In this document: positions 38,798 through 49,530 of the stretch, one piece after another
Layout of the letters: the number at the start of each line of letters is the position of its first letter
Position numbering within the stretch: position 1 is the first letter of the stretch
From: VRUE01 sp963764365
GTDB taxonomy: Bacteria; Actinomycetota; Thermoleophilia; Solirubrobacterales; 70-9
DNA: 64,000 bases
Assembly: GCA_963764365.1 (NCBI GenBank)
Contig: CAVXSI010000022.1
Span: forward strand, 62,001 to 126,000
Direction of reading: 5' to 3'
Notes under the pieces: model-generated
Databases searched by the model: none
What the model was told of the DNA's origin: nothing
What the model saw: only the letters and a program-made list of their open reading frames with translations
Position numbers and translations under genes: made by a program

Positions 38798-40228
38798 GTG
38801 TCGATGCCGCAGCCTTCCGCCACCCACGTCCCCCCGCAGAACATCGAGGCCGAGGAATCGGTGCTCGGCGCGATGCTGGTCGCCGAGCCGTCGCTGACCC
38901 GGGTGATCGACGAAGTGAAGCTGGTCGCCGAGGACTTCTACCTCGAGAAGCACGGGCTGATCTTCACCGCCGTCCACGACCTCTACGCGGCCTCGAAGCC
39001 GGTCGACGAGCTGAGCGTCGCCGAGGCGCTGGTCCAGCGCGGCGAGATCGAGGCGGCCGGCGGCAAGCACTACGTCTCCGAGCTGGCGGCGAAGGTGCCG
39101 GCCGCCGGCAACGCCAAGCACTACGCCGAGATCGTCCAGCAGAACTCGCTGCTGCGGCGGCTGCTCGGCGCCGGCCAGGAGATCCAGGGGTGGGTGCACC
39201 AGCGCGACGGCGAGCCGCGCGAGCTCTCCGAGCGGGCCGAGAAGCTGCTCTTCGACGTCGCCCACAAGGAGCAGGCGAGCGACTTCCGCCTGCTCTCGGA
39301 GATCCTCCACGACGAGGTCGACCGGCTGGAGAAGCTCTCGACCGGCGAGCTCGAGCTGACCGGCACCCCGTCGGGCTTCCGCGACATCGACGCGATCACG
39401 GGAGGTTTTCAGCCAGGAAACCTGATCATTGTAGCTGCGCGGCCCGCTATGGGAAAGTCAGCCATTGTTGCCAACATCGCCGAGAACGTGGCGGTGAAAC
39501 GGCAGATGCCGGTCGCCTTCTTCTCGCTCGAGATGTCGGAGGTCGAGTTGGCGCAGCGCTTCATCGCCTGCCGGGCGCGGATCTCCGGCGACAAGCTGCG
39601 CAAGGGTCAGGTCGCGCAGAAGGACTGGCCGAAGGTGGTGCGGGCCTGCAACGAGCTGGAGGAGGCGCCGCTGTGGTTCGACGACTCCTCCGACCTCGGG
39701 GTGCTCGACCTGCGGGCGAAGGCGCGGCGGCTGCACGCGCAGATGCAGGACCGCGGCGGGCTCGGTCTGATCGTCGTCGACTACCTGCAGCTGATGCGCA
39801 GCGACGACCCGCGCGCCAACCGGGTCGAGCAGGTCGGCCAGATGAGCCGCGGGCTGAAGATCCTCGCCCGCGAGCTGGAGGTGCCGGTGCTGGCGATCTC
39901 CCAGCTCTCGCGCGCGCCCGAGCAGCGCCACCCGCCGAAGCCGATGCTCTCCGACCTGCGCGAAAGCGGCAACCTCGAGCAGGACGCCGACGTCGTCGCC
40001 TTCCTCTTCCGCGAGGACTACTACCGCGACCCCGAAGACGAGCCGGACGGGCTGGCGGACGTGATCATCGCCAAGCACCGGAACGGGCCGATCGGCTCGC
40101 CGAAGCTGGTCTTCCTCGATCGCTTCCCCAAATTCGCCGACCACAGCGGCCACGAGCAGCCGGTCGAACAGCCGGCCGGCGAAGGGCCGCCGCTGGAGGA
40201 CGCGGCGAGCGCCGGGCCTGAGTTCTGA
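38798..40228 (+). CDS. dnaB: Replicative DNA helicase
   Basis: 476 residues. The hexameric helicase of the replication fork. N-terminal domain with PPQNIEAEESVLGAML; linker; RecA core with FRDIDAITGGFQPGNLIIVAARPAMGKSA (outlined; P-loop about residue 220), FFSLEMSE, IVVDYLQLM, LKILARELEVPVLAISQLSR, MLSDLRESGNLEQDADVV and a C-terminal IIAKHRNGPIG. No intein. The start is GTG 38798; ATG 38804 is two codons later. Codons 39401-39472, covering the P-loop, have an unusually high share of A/T third bases. Its stop overlaps the loader start by one base. Confidence 0.95.
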   Translation: MSMPQPSATHVPPQNIEAEESVLGAMLVAEPSLTRVIDEVKLVAEDFYLEKHGLIFTAVHDLYAASKPVDELSVAEALVQRGEIEAAGGKHYVSELAAKVPAAGNAKHYAEIVQQNSLLRRLLGAGQEIQGWVHQRDGEPRELSERAEKLLFDVAHKEQASDFRLLSEILHDEVDRLEKLSTGELELTGTPSGFRDIDAITGGFQPGNLIIVAARPAMGKSAIVANIAENVAVKRQMPVAFFSLEMSEVELAQRFIACRARISGDKLRKGQVAQKDWPKVVRACNELEEAPLWFDDSSDLGVLDLRAKARRLHAQMQDRGGLGLIVVDYLQLMRSDDPRANRVEQVGQMSRGLKILARELEVPVLAISQLSRAPEQRHPPKPMLSDLRESGNLEQDADVVAFLFREDYYRDPEDEPDGLADVIIAKHRNGPIGSPKLVFLDRFPKFADHSGHEQPVEQPAGEGPPLEDAASAGPEF

Positions 40229-40990
40229 TGGCGGCGATCCCGCGCAGCGAGCCGTTCGCCGAGCAGGCCTGTCCGCGCGGCGTCTGCGACGGCTCCGGTT
40301 GGATCCTCGGCCCCGAAGACGTGGCGCGACCCTGCGAGTGCCGCGCCGAGCGGCTCAAGCGCGGCCGCGTCCGCGGCGTCGCCTCGGCGATCCCGCCGCG
40401 CTACCGCGGCGTCTCCTTCGACCGCCCCCCGGTCAGCGACATGTCGCGCGAGATGACCAGCCGCCACGTCGTCAACGCCGTCAGGGCGTTCGCCGAGGGC
40501 CTCGACGAGAACCTCGCGGCCGGCCGGGGAATGTGGTTGATGGGCAACACCGGCACCGGCAAGACGACCCTGGGGATGCTGGCCGCGAAGACGGCGCTGG
40601 CCGCCGGCCACACGGTGGCCGTCTACTTCACGCCGAAGCTGCTGACCCAGATCCGCCAGACCTACCAGGCGACCGATTCCGAGGACGCCTATGACGCCTT
40701 CTTCCGCCGCCTCACCTCGGTCGACCTCCTCTACATCGACGACCTCGGCTCGGAGCGGCACACCGACTGGGTGGTCGAGCAGCTCTACGCGCTTGTCAAC
40801 GAGCGCTACGAGAACCAGCGCTCGATGCTGGTCACCAGCAATGCCGGCCGCGACGTCGAGGAGGGCCGCAGGCAGCTCGAGGACCAGATCGGCTCGCGCA
40901 CGGTCTCCCGCTCTGATCGAGATCTGCGACGACCCGCTGCCGCTGTTCGGCCCCGACCGGCGCGAGCAGGCGCGCGCAGCCGGGGGCTGA
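40228..40990 (+). CDS. DnaC/DnaI-like helicase loader ATPase (frame disrupted near 3' end)
   Basis: AAA+ ATPase of about 253 residues, probably loading DnaB. N-terminal Cys motif (CPRGVC and CEC, about 15-38), likely zinc-binding; Walker A GNTGTGKT (106-113), Walker B LLYIDDLGSE, sensor region MLVTSNAGRD. At about base 40913 the frame breaks: upstream the protein ends SRTVSR, and the expected continuation LIEICDDPLPLFGPDRRE is found in the next frame, ending at 40988-40990. One extra T in CCCGCTCTGATCG explains it. Left uncorrected, the frame runs to 41094 into purA with unconvincing sequence. It may be a sequencing error, because all upstream motifs are intact. Confidence 0.75.
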
Positions 40991-41075
40991 CGCGCCGGCC
41001 GGCTCACGTTCGGCCCCTCGGAGGAGGCGGACCTGGCGCGCGTCCCGTCCCGATCATCGTCACAATCACCCGGTC

Positions 41076-42446
<1,371 letters not shown>

Positions 42447-42455
42447 AGTCTGCGC

Positions 42456-43145
42456 GTGGCTTCGGGTAGACGCACGGCCAAAATGGGCGAGCGGCTGCCG
42501 AGGGGTCGTCACGGGCTGCCGCGGGAGGCGGTGACGGAGTCTCAGCGGCGGCGGATCCTGCAAGCGATGATCGAGGTCGTCGCCGAGCGCGGCTACCCGG
42601 AGACGCGGGTGGTCGACGTGATCGGCGTCGCCGGCGTTTCGCGCAAGACCTTCTACGAGCTGTTCGCGAGCAAGGAGGACTGCTTCCTCGCCGCCTACGA
42701 CGTGCTGCTGGGCAACCTGCTCGGCGACACCGCCAAGGGCTTCGAGTCGAAGCCCGGCGCGCCCTGGGCCGAGCGCGTCGCCGCCGGCCTCTACGAGCTG
42801 CTGAAGCACCTCGCCGAGCACCCGGACGAGGGCCGCTTCGCGATCGTCGAGGTGCTCGCCGCCGGGCCCAAGGCGCTGGCCCGCCGCGACGCGGCGCTGC
42901 GCCAGTTCACCGGCTTCCTCGACGCCGGCCGGGCCGAGACCTCGGTCGAGCTGCCGGGAATCACCTCGCTCTCGCTCGCCGGCGGCGTCAACGAGCTGCT
43001 CTACAGCGAGATCCTCCACGGCGCCTCGGCACGGCTCCCGAGCCGCCTGCCCGACCTGATGTTCTGGATCACGCTGCCGTTCCTCGGCCCGGACGGCGCC
43101 GCCGCCGAGCGCGAACGGACCCGGTTGTCGATGCTCGAAGAGTGA
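42456..43145 (+). CDS. TetR-family transcriptional regulator
   Basis: 229 residues. N-terminal DNA-binding domain about 28-75: QRRRILQAMIEVVAERGYPETRVVDVIGVAGVSRKTFYELFASKEDCFLAAYD (outlined) with the typical T-x-F-Y-x-x-F-x-x-K-E recognition end. The C-terminal helical ligand domain is not classifiable. The start is GTG 42456; the next ATG at 42483 would also retain the domain. It lies immediately upstream of the secreted-protein/Mce region on the plus strand (130-bp gap), so a local regulatory role toward that cluster is possible but unproven. Confidence 0.88.
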   Translation: MASGRRTAKMGERLPRGRHGLPREAVTESQRRRILQAMIEVVAERGYPETRVVDVIGVAGVSRKTFYELFASKEDCFLAAYDVLLGNLLGDTAKGFESKPGAPWAERVAAGLYELLKHLAEHPDEGRFAIVEVLAAGPKALARRDAALRQFTGFLDAGRAETSVELPGITSLSLAGGVNELLYSEILHGASARLPSRLPDLMFWITLPFLGPDGAAAERERTRLSMLEE

Positions 43146-43203
43146 GTTACGCGGCGCTTTTCATCCGGATCGACTGGGTCGATCGACTGCCGGGGTGCTA
43201 ATT

Positions 43204-43231
43204 TTGCCGCGGAGGGATAAGCCTCTATATG
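43204..43231 (+). promoter_or_regulatory. Promoter of the first secreted paralog
   Basis: TTGCCG (43204-43209), 16-bp spacer, TATATG (43226-43231); the gene starts at 43275 behind AAAGGAGAGAG, i.e. with a normal leader, unlike many genes in this window. Confidence 0.5.
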
Positions 43232-43274
43232 GCCGGGGCTCTCATGGGCAGGCCGAAAAGGAGAGAGAAGCTAT

Positions 43275-44066
43275 ATGCGTAAGAAACTACTCGCCGTACT
43301 CGGGCTGAGCGCGGCGCTTGCCCTGGGCGGCGCTGCGATCGCGTCCGCGGTCTCGACCACGATCCACGCGGGCAACCTGGTCGTCACCTTCGGCGGCACC
43401 GTCTCGCCGAAGGCTCTGTCGAAGACGAAGTACACGCCGATCACGGCGAACCTGTTCGGCAAGATCAAGACCACCGACGGGACCCAACCCTCGGCCTTCC
43501 GCGAAGCGGTCGTCGACATCGACAAGGACGTGATGGTCAACGTCAAGGGCTACCCGGTCTGCAAGAGCGGCCAGCTGCAGGCGACCGACACCGGGGACGC
43601 GAAGAAGGCCTGCGGACGCGCGATTCTCGGCGAAGGCAGCGCCGACGCGCAGATCGCCTTCCCCGAACAGAAGCCGATCCTCGTCCACAGCCCGCTGCTC
43701 GTCTTCAACGGCGGCCAGAAGGGCGGCAAGACGCTGCTGCTGATCCACACCTTCATCACCGTGCCGGTCCCGGCGGCGATCGTCACCACGGTGACGATCC
43801 AGAAGAAGGGCAGCGGCCTGCACTCGATCGCCAAGATCCCGCAGATCGTCGGCGGCAGCGGCTCCGCGATCGCCTTCCGCTTCAAGCTGGGGAAGAAGTA
43901 CCGCTACAAGGGCCAGAAGATGAGCTACCTGTCGGCCAAGTGCCCCGACGGCGTCTTCAAGACCAAAGCGAGCGCCCTGTTCAAGAACGAAGCCCACGTC
44001 GTCGGCGTCGCCGCGACGACCACGGCCAAGGGCAAGGTGGCGGTGCCCTGCACGCCGAAGGGCTAG
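43275..44066 (+). CDS. Secreted protein of unknown function, paralog 1
   Basis: 263 residues, not recognised. Signal peptide LLAVLGLSAALALGGAAIASA, then a beta-rich exported domain. It shares a pattern with the genes at 44253, 57282 and 58093: N-terminal (H/Q)AGNLVVTFGG with later P..L, IKTTDGTQPSAFREAVVDID, an isolated Cys in PVCKSG, a second in KKACGRAI, SPLLVFNGG with G.KT and a C-terminal AKCPDG plus VPC. Four Cys recur and would form two disulfides. Closest to paralog 2 (over half identical by eye). A good ribosome-binding site AAAGGAGAGAG precedes the ATG. The cluster context suggests a link to the Mce/MmpL genes. Confidence 0.75.
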   Translation: MRKKLLAVLGLSAALALGGAAIASAVSTTIHAGNLVVTFGGTVSPKALSKTKYTPITANLFGKIKTTDGTQPSAFREAVVDIDKDVMVNVKGYPVCKSGQLQATDTGDAKKACGRAILGEGSADAQIAFPEQKPILVHSPLLVFNGGQKGGKTLLLIHTFITVPVPAAIVTTVTIQKKGSGLHSIAKIPQIVGGSGSAIAFRFKLGKKYRYKGQKMSYLSAKCPDGVFKTKASALFKNEAHVVGVAATTTAKGKVAVPCTPKG

Positions 44067-44107
44067 CGGCAGCCACATAGATCGCCTCGAACGGCGATCG
44101 ATCTGCA

Positions 44108-44139
44108 GCAAAAGAGCGGCCTCCGGGCCGCTCTTTTGC
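44108..44139 (+). terminator. Intrinsic terminator after paralog 1
   Basis: Perfect 14-bp stem GCAAAAGAGCGGCC/GGCCGCTCTTTTGC with loop TCCG, including a T-run in its 3' arm. It works for the upstream gene at 43275 and separates it from paralog 2, which has its own ribosome-binding site. Confidence 0.85.
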
Positions 44140-44252
44140 GTGCCGGCGCGGGTTTAAACGGGGGCCAGGGCAGCGAATCTGTCACTGGAGAGACGGATCA
44201 AGGCTCTATGGTCGCGTCAGAGGGACCGGCCCCAAAGGAGAGATGAATCGAT

Positions 44253-45059
44253 ATGCGTAAGAACGTGCTGGTGGCGTTTGCTTTGAGCGCGGTGCTGGCG
44301 CTGAGCGGCGCCGCGGTGGCCGCGGCGACCTCGACGACGGTGCATGCGGGCAACCTGGTGCTGACCTTCGGCAGCAGCGTCGCGCCGAAGAAGCTGCCGC
44401 GGAAGAAGCTGGCGCCGATCGCGCTGAACGTCAGCGGCAAGGTCAAGACCACCGACGGCACCCATCCGTCGGCGTTCCGCGAAGCGGTCGTCGAGATCGA
44501 CAAGAACGGCGAAGTCGACACCAGGGGCGTGCCGGTCTGCAAGGGCAGCAAGCTGCAGGCGACCGACACCAAGGCCGCGAAGAAGGCCTGCGGCAGCGCC
44601 CTCGTCGGCCACGGCAGCGCCCACGTCGACATCGCCTTCCCCGAACAGCCCTCGATCAGGGTGGCGAGCCCGCTGCTGATCTTCAACGGCGGCACCAAGC
44701 GCGGCAAGACGACGATGTACATCCACTCGTTCATCACCGTGCCGGTGCCGGCGGCGATCGTCACCACGCTGACGATCAAGAAGATCCATAAGGGCCGCTT
44801 CGGCTATCAGACGGTCGCCAAGGTCCCGCAGATCGTCGGCGGCAGCGGCTCCGCGGTGGACTTCAGGTTCACGATCGCGAAGAAGTTCTTTCGGTTCAAG
44901 CACCGCAAGCACAGCCTGCTCTCGGCGAAGTGCCCGGACGGCCACTTCAAGGCGAAGGTGCTGAAGGCGCTGTTCCGCAACGAAGCCCAGGTCGCGGGAG
45001 CGCCGTCCCGGACCGTGCTGAAGAGCAGCCTGGTCGTCCCCTGCACCCCGAAGGGCTGA
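44253..45059 (+). CDS. Secreted protein of unknown function, paralog 2
   Basis: 268 residues with signal peptide ALSAVLALSGAAVAAA. Tandem duplicate of paralog 1: HAGNLVLTFGSSVAPKKL, KTTDGTHPSAFREAVVEID, KACGSALVGHGSA, SPLLIFNGG, HSFITVPVPAAIVTTLTI, VPQIVGGSGSA, AKCPDGHFKAK, VPCTPKG. The upstream stretch (CTCTATGGTC...AAAGGAGAGATGAATCGAT) is itself similar to that of paralog 1, so the duplication included the promoter. No membrane anchor, no catalytic motif. It ends 19 bp before the convergent last Mce gene. Confidence 0.75.
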   Translation: MRKNVLVAFALSAVLALSGAAVAAATSTTVHAGNLVLTFGSSVAPKKLPRKKLAPIALNVSGKVKTTDGTHPSAFREAVVEIDKNGEVDTRGVPVCKGSKLQATDTKAAKKACGSALVGHGSAHVDIAFPEQPSIRVASPLLIFNGGTKRGKTTMYIHSFITVPVPAAIVTTLTIKKIHKGRFGYQTVAKVPQIVGGSGSAVDFRFTIAKKFFRFKHRKHSLLSAKCPDGHFKAKVLKALFRNEAQVAGAPSRTVLKSSLVVPCTPKG

Positions 45060-45078
45060 CCCGGCGCTTGGGGCGGCC

Positions 45079-46626
45079 CTAGGGCCGGGGCTGTTCGAAG
45101 GTGTGCTGGTAGAGCGTCGCCGGGCCGGTCCCGTTGATCGGTTCCAGCGGCGCCTGCGGGCTGCAGCCCGGCGCCGGGATCGTCGCCGAGCTCTCCTGGT
45201 CGGCGTAGGCGTAGTGCTTCAGCCGGGCGTAGAAGTCTTCGGCTTTTTTGACGTCGCCGCCGACCCGCTGGTTGAAGGCCGATTCGCTCGGGGCGTTGTT
45301 GTCGATCGTCGCCGACAGCCCCGTGTAGCACTGGCTGGTCTGGAAGTTGAGCAGGCCCTGGGCCAGGCGCCTGGCCGACAGCCGGCGGCTGTAGGCGCTG
45401 TTGCGGTTGCCGGTCAGCCGCTGCGGGAAGGTCGCCAGCGTTTCCGGCCCGAACGGCCCCAGGGCCCGCAGGAAGTGCGTCTGGGCGCCGGTCGCGTTGA
45501 TGTGGACCGCGTTCGAGGCGGAGGCGACGTTGGCCATCGCCGAGGTGACCTCGTTCTTGTAGAGGCCGAGGCCGGTGAGGATCGGGTTGAGGTTGCGCAG
45601 GAACGGGTCGAGCGAGCGCAGCAGCGGCGGGAACTCGTCCCGGAACAGCTTGCGCAGCGCCGGGAACCCGGTCGAGGCGCGGTCGATCACCGGTTCGAGC
45701 CCTTCGAAGAAGCCCTTCGCCTGCGGCGCCAGGCGCGAGAAGGCGACCAGGGTCGGCGACAGCTGTTCCGCCGCCGGCACCAGCTGCTTCATCAGCGGAT
45801 CGGTGTTGAGGGCGAATTTTCTCAGCCGGTTCAGGGTCAGCCGCGACTGGTCCTCGAAGGTCGGGAAGGCGCGGAACAGCGCTTCGATGTCCTTGTCGCG
45901 CTTCGCCGTCGTCTGGAAGACGGTGTTGGAGTTGCGGATCAGGTCGGCGAGCTGGCCTTCGCGCCCGCGCAGCGCCCGGAAGGTCGTGGCGCCGTTGCGG
46001 AACAGCTGCCTGACCGCAAGCCGCTGGGTGTCGAGCACCCGGAACAGCTTGTCGAATTCGGAGAAGGTGGGTTCGAGCTCGGCGAACGCGGTGGAGAGGC
46101 TCTGCCCCTGCCCCGCGATCGCCAGCGACGATTCCTGCATCCATTTCTGGAAGGCGGAGCGGGTGCGGGCGTCGAAGGTGCGGAAGATCTCGTCGAGCTG
46201 GACCGATTCCGCCACCTGGGCGACCGGGAGGGTTTCGCCGTCGTGCATCCGCGTGCCGTTCGGGTTGCCGGGAGTCAGTTCGACGTAGGTCTCGCCGAGC
46301 AGCGTCTTGGTGCGGAGGATCGCCCGGGTGCCCTTCGGGATCGGCGCGTACCTGTCTTCGAGGTCGACCGTCGCCAGCGCCCGCTTGCCGTCGGGCGACT
46401 CTTCGATCGTCTGCACCTTGCCGACCGAGACGCCGGAGATCCGCACGTCGGACTGTTCGGCGAGCTGGGTCGCCTCGTTGAAGGGGACGTAGATCTCGTA
46501 GGTCCTCGCCTTGAACGGGGTCGGCCCGCCGAAGGTTACCCAGAGGAACAGCAGGATCCCGAAGCAGGACAGCGCGAAGCCGACGATGACCAGGAGCTGC
46601 GCGGTGCTGGGGGCTCGCTTGCTCAT
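45079..46626 (-). CDS. Mce-family protein, sixth (last) of operon
   Basis: 515 residues. One N-terminal membrane helix (about 10-30), then an MlaD/MCE domain: ARTYEIYVPFNEATQLAEQSDVRISGVSVGKV (outlined), ATVDLEDRYAPIPKGTRAILRTKTLLGETYVELTPG (outlined), followed by a long helical region (about 150-430) expected to form the needle or tube for lipid transfer. Mce proteins act as extracytoplasmic, membrane-anchored lipid-binding subunits of importers. Transcribed last in a six-gene series; the start is ATG 46626, 1 bp after the preceding stop. Confidence 0.88.
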   Translation of the reverse strand: MSKRAPSTAQLLVIVGFALSCFGILLFLWVTFGGPTPFKARTYEIYVPFNEATQLAEQSDVRISGVSVGKVQTIEESPDGKRALATVDLEDRYAPIPKGTRAILRTKTLLGETYVELTPGNPNGTRMHDGETLPVAQVAESVQLDEIFRTFDARTRSAFQKWMQESSLAIAGQGQSLSTAFAELEPTFSEFDKLFRVLDTQRLAVRQLFRNGATTFRALRGREGQLADLIRNSNTVFQTTAKRDKDIEALFRAFPTFEDQSRLTLNRLRKFALNTDPLMKQLVPAAEQLSPTLVAFSRLAPQAKGFFEGLEPVIDRASTGFPALRKLFRDEFPPLLRSLDPFLRNLNPILTGLGLYKNEVTSAMANVASASNAVHINATGAQTHFLRALGPFGPETLATFPQRLTGNRNSAYSRRLSARRLAQGLLNFQTSQCYTGLSATIDNNAPSESAFNQRVGGDVKKAEDFYARLKHYAYADQESSATIPAPGCSPQAPLEPINGTGPATLYQHTFEQPRP

Positions 46627-46627
46627 C

Positions 46628-48034
46628 TCAGGGGCCGCAGCTGATGCCGGGGTTCTTGGGGTCTTCGGGAATCGGCGGCAGTTCGGTCGGGGTCGGGATC
46701 CGCACCGCCTGCAGGACGGTCTTCAGGTAGGGCTTCAGCGGCGTCACCGCCTGCGCCAGGTAGGCGCCGTTGCAGGAGAGCAGCGCCTGGCCGCGGAAGA
46801 CCGGCCCGGAGCCGTCGGTGAGGTTGAAGCTGGCGTTGATGTCGTGGTTCAGCCAGGGCAGGTAGAAGAGCAGGCTCTGGCGCGAGCCCTTCGGCTTGAA
46901 GGCGAGTTCGTTGAGGAAGCCGTTGAGGCCGCCGAGCGCGTTGCCGAAGCTGTTCACCGTCGTCTTCAGGTCGGCGGCCCCGGCGGCGGTGTGGGTCAGC
47001 ACCGGGCGGACCTGGCGGGTGAACGGTCGGATCTGGTCGCGGATCGGCACCGTCGTCTGCTTGAACAGGCGTTCGTTCGCCTTCAAGGCGGGGCCGAGCG
47101 CCTGCGCCTGCGGGATCAGGCCGAGCAGCGCCGGGCGGGCGACGGTGCTGAAGCGGTCGGAGCTCGCCAGCGCCGAGCGCAGCGCGGTCAGCGTCGAGGG
47201 GAACTCGACCAGCGATTCCTGGATCGAGCTCTGCTGGTTGGCGAAGTTGCCGAGCGCGGCCCTGGATGAGCTGACGAAGCGTTCGAGGTCGCGATCGTGC
47301 CGGCCGAGTTCCCCGGTCAGCAGGCCGAAGTCGTGGATCACCCGGGCCAGCTCGACCCGGCGCCCGGCGACGGCCCTGTTGAGCCTGGCGATGTAGTGGG
47401 AGAACGGCTGCAGCCGGCGGAAGGCGCCGGAGAGCTGCCGGCCGCGGCCGCCGATCCCCTGGGCGCCGCCGGCGACCAGCAGCTGCAGATACTGCTGGGT
47501 GTCGGTGTCGAGGGTCGAGAGGAAGGCTTCGAAGGGGATCGCCGGTTCGGTCTGGGAGAGCGGGAAGGTGTGGCCGGCTTCGACGTGGCCCTTGCCGCTG
47601 CCGGGGCTGATCTCGACCGCCATGTCGTTGAGGTTGGTTTTCGGCCGCAGCAGCAGTTGCGCGTTGGCGTGGATCAGGTCGACGTACTTCGGCTCGACGT
47701 CCATCCCGATCACCGCGTGGCCGTCTTCGAGGTCGACCGAGGAGATCTTGCCGACCTGGATGCCGGCGATCACCACCGCCTGGCCCTGCCCGGGAGTGAC
47801 CGCCTGGGCGTTGCTGAAGTCGGCGCTGAGGTGGACGAAGTCTTCGCCGACGAACGGCGCCCAGGACGGCAGCGAGGCTTTCTGCTGGGTGAAGATCCAG
47901 AGCGTCATCACGACCGCCAGCGCGGTCATCACGACGATCGCGATCGTGTCCTTGCCGCGCCCGCGCGCCTGCCGCCCGAGCGCGGCGCGGAAGTGCCGGA
48001 GACGGCTGGTCTTTTCCGGGGCCCGGTCGCTCAT
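46628..48034 (-). CDS. Mce-family protein, fifth of operon
   Basis: 468 residues from ATG 48034, which overlaps the preceding stop (ATGA). N-terminal basic stretch and membrane helix (DTIAIVVMTALAVVMTLWIF), MCE domain with LSADFSNAQAVTPGQGQAVVIAGIQVGKISSV (outlined) and LLLRPKTNLNDMAVEISPG, then helical tail; Pro-rich C-terminus (IPTPTELPPIPEDPKNPG). A longer open frame reaching 49558 on the same strand is only a GC-driven extension through the neighbour. Predicted component of an extracytoplasmic lipid-binding complex with the five other Mce proteins. Confidence 0.87.
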   Translation of the reverse strand: MSDRAPEKTSRLRHFRAALGRQARGRGKDTIAIVVMTALAVVMTLWIFTQQKASLPSWAPFVGEDFVHLSADFSNAQAVTPGQGQAVVIAGIQVGKISSVDLEDGHAVIGMDVEPKYVDLIHANAQLLLRPKTNLNDMAVEISPGSGKGHVEAGHTFPLSQTEPAIPFEAFLSTLDTDTQQYLQLLVAGGAQGIGGRGRQLSGAFRRLQPFSHYIARLNRAVAGRRVELARVIHDFGLLTGELGRHDRDLERFVSSSRAALGNFANQQSSIQESLVEFPSTLTALRSALASSDRFSTVARPALLGLIPQAQALGPALKANERLFKQTTVPIRDQIRPFTRQVRPVLTHTAAGAADLKTTVNSFGNALGGLNGFLNELAFKPKGSRQSLLFYLPWLNHDINASFNLTDGSGPVFRGQALLSCNGAYLAQAVTPLKPYLKTVLQAVRIPTPTELPPIPEDPKNPGISCGP

Positions 48035-49530
48035 GGGGTGAGGGCGGGCGCGCCGACCTGGCCGAGCGCGCCGTTGACGTCGGGGGCGGGGTTGCTGTAG
48101 CAGCGCACTTCCGGCTTGCTCGGCGGGCGCCCGCCGAGCTGCGGCTGGACGCCGATCGGGACGGTCGCCGAGTGGCTCCACTCCTGTTTGTCGACGGTGA
48201 ACTGCCCCTGCGGGTTTTCGAGGTGCAGCAGCTTGTCGCCGGCGCTGGGGTCGAGGCGCAGGTAGTTGCCGTTGCCGTCGAAGTTCTGGATCGAGCCGGC
48301 GAAGTCGGCCAGCCAGTAGAAGAACTCGCGGTAGCTGGGGCCGCCGGTGCTGAAGCGGTCGGCGATCGTCTGGTTGACGGTGGGGACGAAGACGCGACTG
48401 GTGCAGAGGCTGAGCCGATTGATCTGCGGCAGCGTGTTCGCCTTGCCGGCCTGGGCCGCGCCCGCCAGGCCCGGGGTCGCTTCGGCCAGCAGCCGGGCGA
48501 CGCCGCCGGCCTCGCGGCCGGAGAGCAGCGGCCGCGCCTGCGCCAGCCACGGTTCCGCGGCGGCGATCAGGCCCGGCAGCTCGGCCACCGCCGGCCGCAG
48601 CTGGATCGCGTAGGCGCGCAGCGGCGGCAGCGTCGCGTTGAGGCTGACCAGCGACTTGCGGGCCGTCCGCAGGGTCGGCGCCAGGCGGTGGACCGTGGTC
48701 GAGAGGTTGGCCGACTGGGCCGCGAGGGCGCCGGTGAAGGTGTCGAAGTTGACGATCAGCCCTTCGAGGTCGGCCTCGTGGCGGGCGAGGGCGCCGAAGC
48801 TGGAGCCGGCCGAGGCGATCAGGCGCGAGAGGTCGTGCGGGCTGGTGCCGAGCAGGGCGTTGGTCACCTGGGCGCTGTAGCGGCCGGCGTCGCCGCCGTA
48901 TTTGAAGGCCCCGTTGAGCCCTTCGGCGCCGGTCTTGCCTTTCACCTCGGGCAGCTGGGTCGCGTCTTCGGCCGCGGTCGGCTTGTGGGTGAGCGCTTCG
49001 CCGTAGCTCTCCAGCAGGCGGCTGAGGTCGGCCCGCACCGGCGACTGCAGAGCGGAGAGGATCTGGTCGAGCTGGACGCCGGTCGAGGTGTGGCTGACCG
49101 GGATCGTGTCGCCGCTGCCGAGTTCGGCCGCGCTGGGGCTGCCGGGGTCGAGGTCGATGAAGAAGTTGCCCTCGAGGAAGATCCGCGGCCGGATCTCGGC
49201 GTAGGCGTCTTCGTGGATCGGGCGGCCCCTGCCTTCGACCGTGAAGGTGACCGTGGTCGCCTCGCCGTCGCGTTCGGTTTCGATCACTTTGCCGACTTCG
49301 ACGCCGGCGATCCGCACCGGCGAGTTGGCCGAGATGTTGGCGGCGTTGGAGAAGGTCGCCTTCAACGTGTAGCCGTAGCCGGTGAACGGCACGTGGCCGG
49401 TGAACGCCAGGTAGGGCCCGACCGTGAAGATGAGGATGAAGATCACCGCGATGATCGCGTTGCTGGGCCGCCAGCTGAAGCGGCCGCCGCTTTCCTGTGC
49501 CCTGATGTCGCGCTCCGGCAGCCGGCTCAT
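48031..49530 (-). CDS. Mce-family protein, fourth of operon
   Basis: 499 residues from ATG 49530. Membrane helix (SNAIIAVIFILIFTVGPYLAF, outlined), MCE domain with LKATFSNAANISANSPVRIAGVEVGKVI (outlined) and IRPRIFLEGNFFIDLDPG, then a helical region with repeated L-rich segments (LSRLLESYGEAL, DLEGLIVNFDTF). It ends in a Pro/Gly-rich tail. Start and stop both overlap neighbours in ATGA fashion, showing tight translational coupling across the operon. No lipobox, so anchoring is by the N-terminal helix. Confidence 0.87.
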   Translation of the reverse strand: MSRLPERDIRAQESGGRFSWRPSNAIIAVIFILIFTVGPYLAFTGHVPFTGYGYTLKATFSNAANISANSPVRIAGVEVGKVIETERDGEATTVTFTVEGRGRPIHEDAYAEIRPRIFLEGNFFIDLDPGSPSAAELGSGDTIPVSHTSTGVQLDQILSALQSPVRADLSRLLESYGEALTHKPTAAEDATQLPEVKGKTGAEGLNGAFKYGGDAGRYSAQVTNALLGTSPHDLSRLIASAGSSFGALARHEADLEGLIVNFDTFTGALAAQSANLSTTVHRLAPTLRTARKSLVSLNATLPPLRAYAIQLRPAVAELPGLIAAAEPWLAQARPLLSGREAGGVARLLAEATPGLAGAAQAGKANTLPQINRLSLCTSRVFVPTVNQTIADRFSTGGPSYREFFYWLADFAGSIQNFDGNGNYLRLDPSAGDKLLHLENPQGQFTVDKQEWSHSATVPIGVQPQLGGRPPSKPEVRCYSNPAPDVNGALGQVGAPALTP

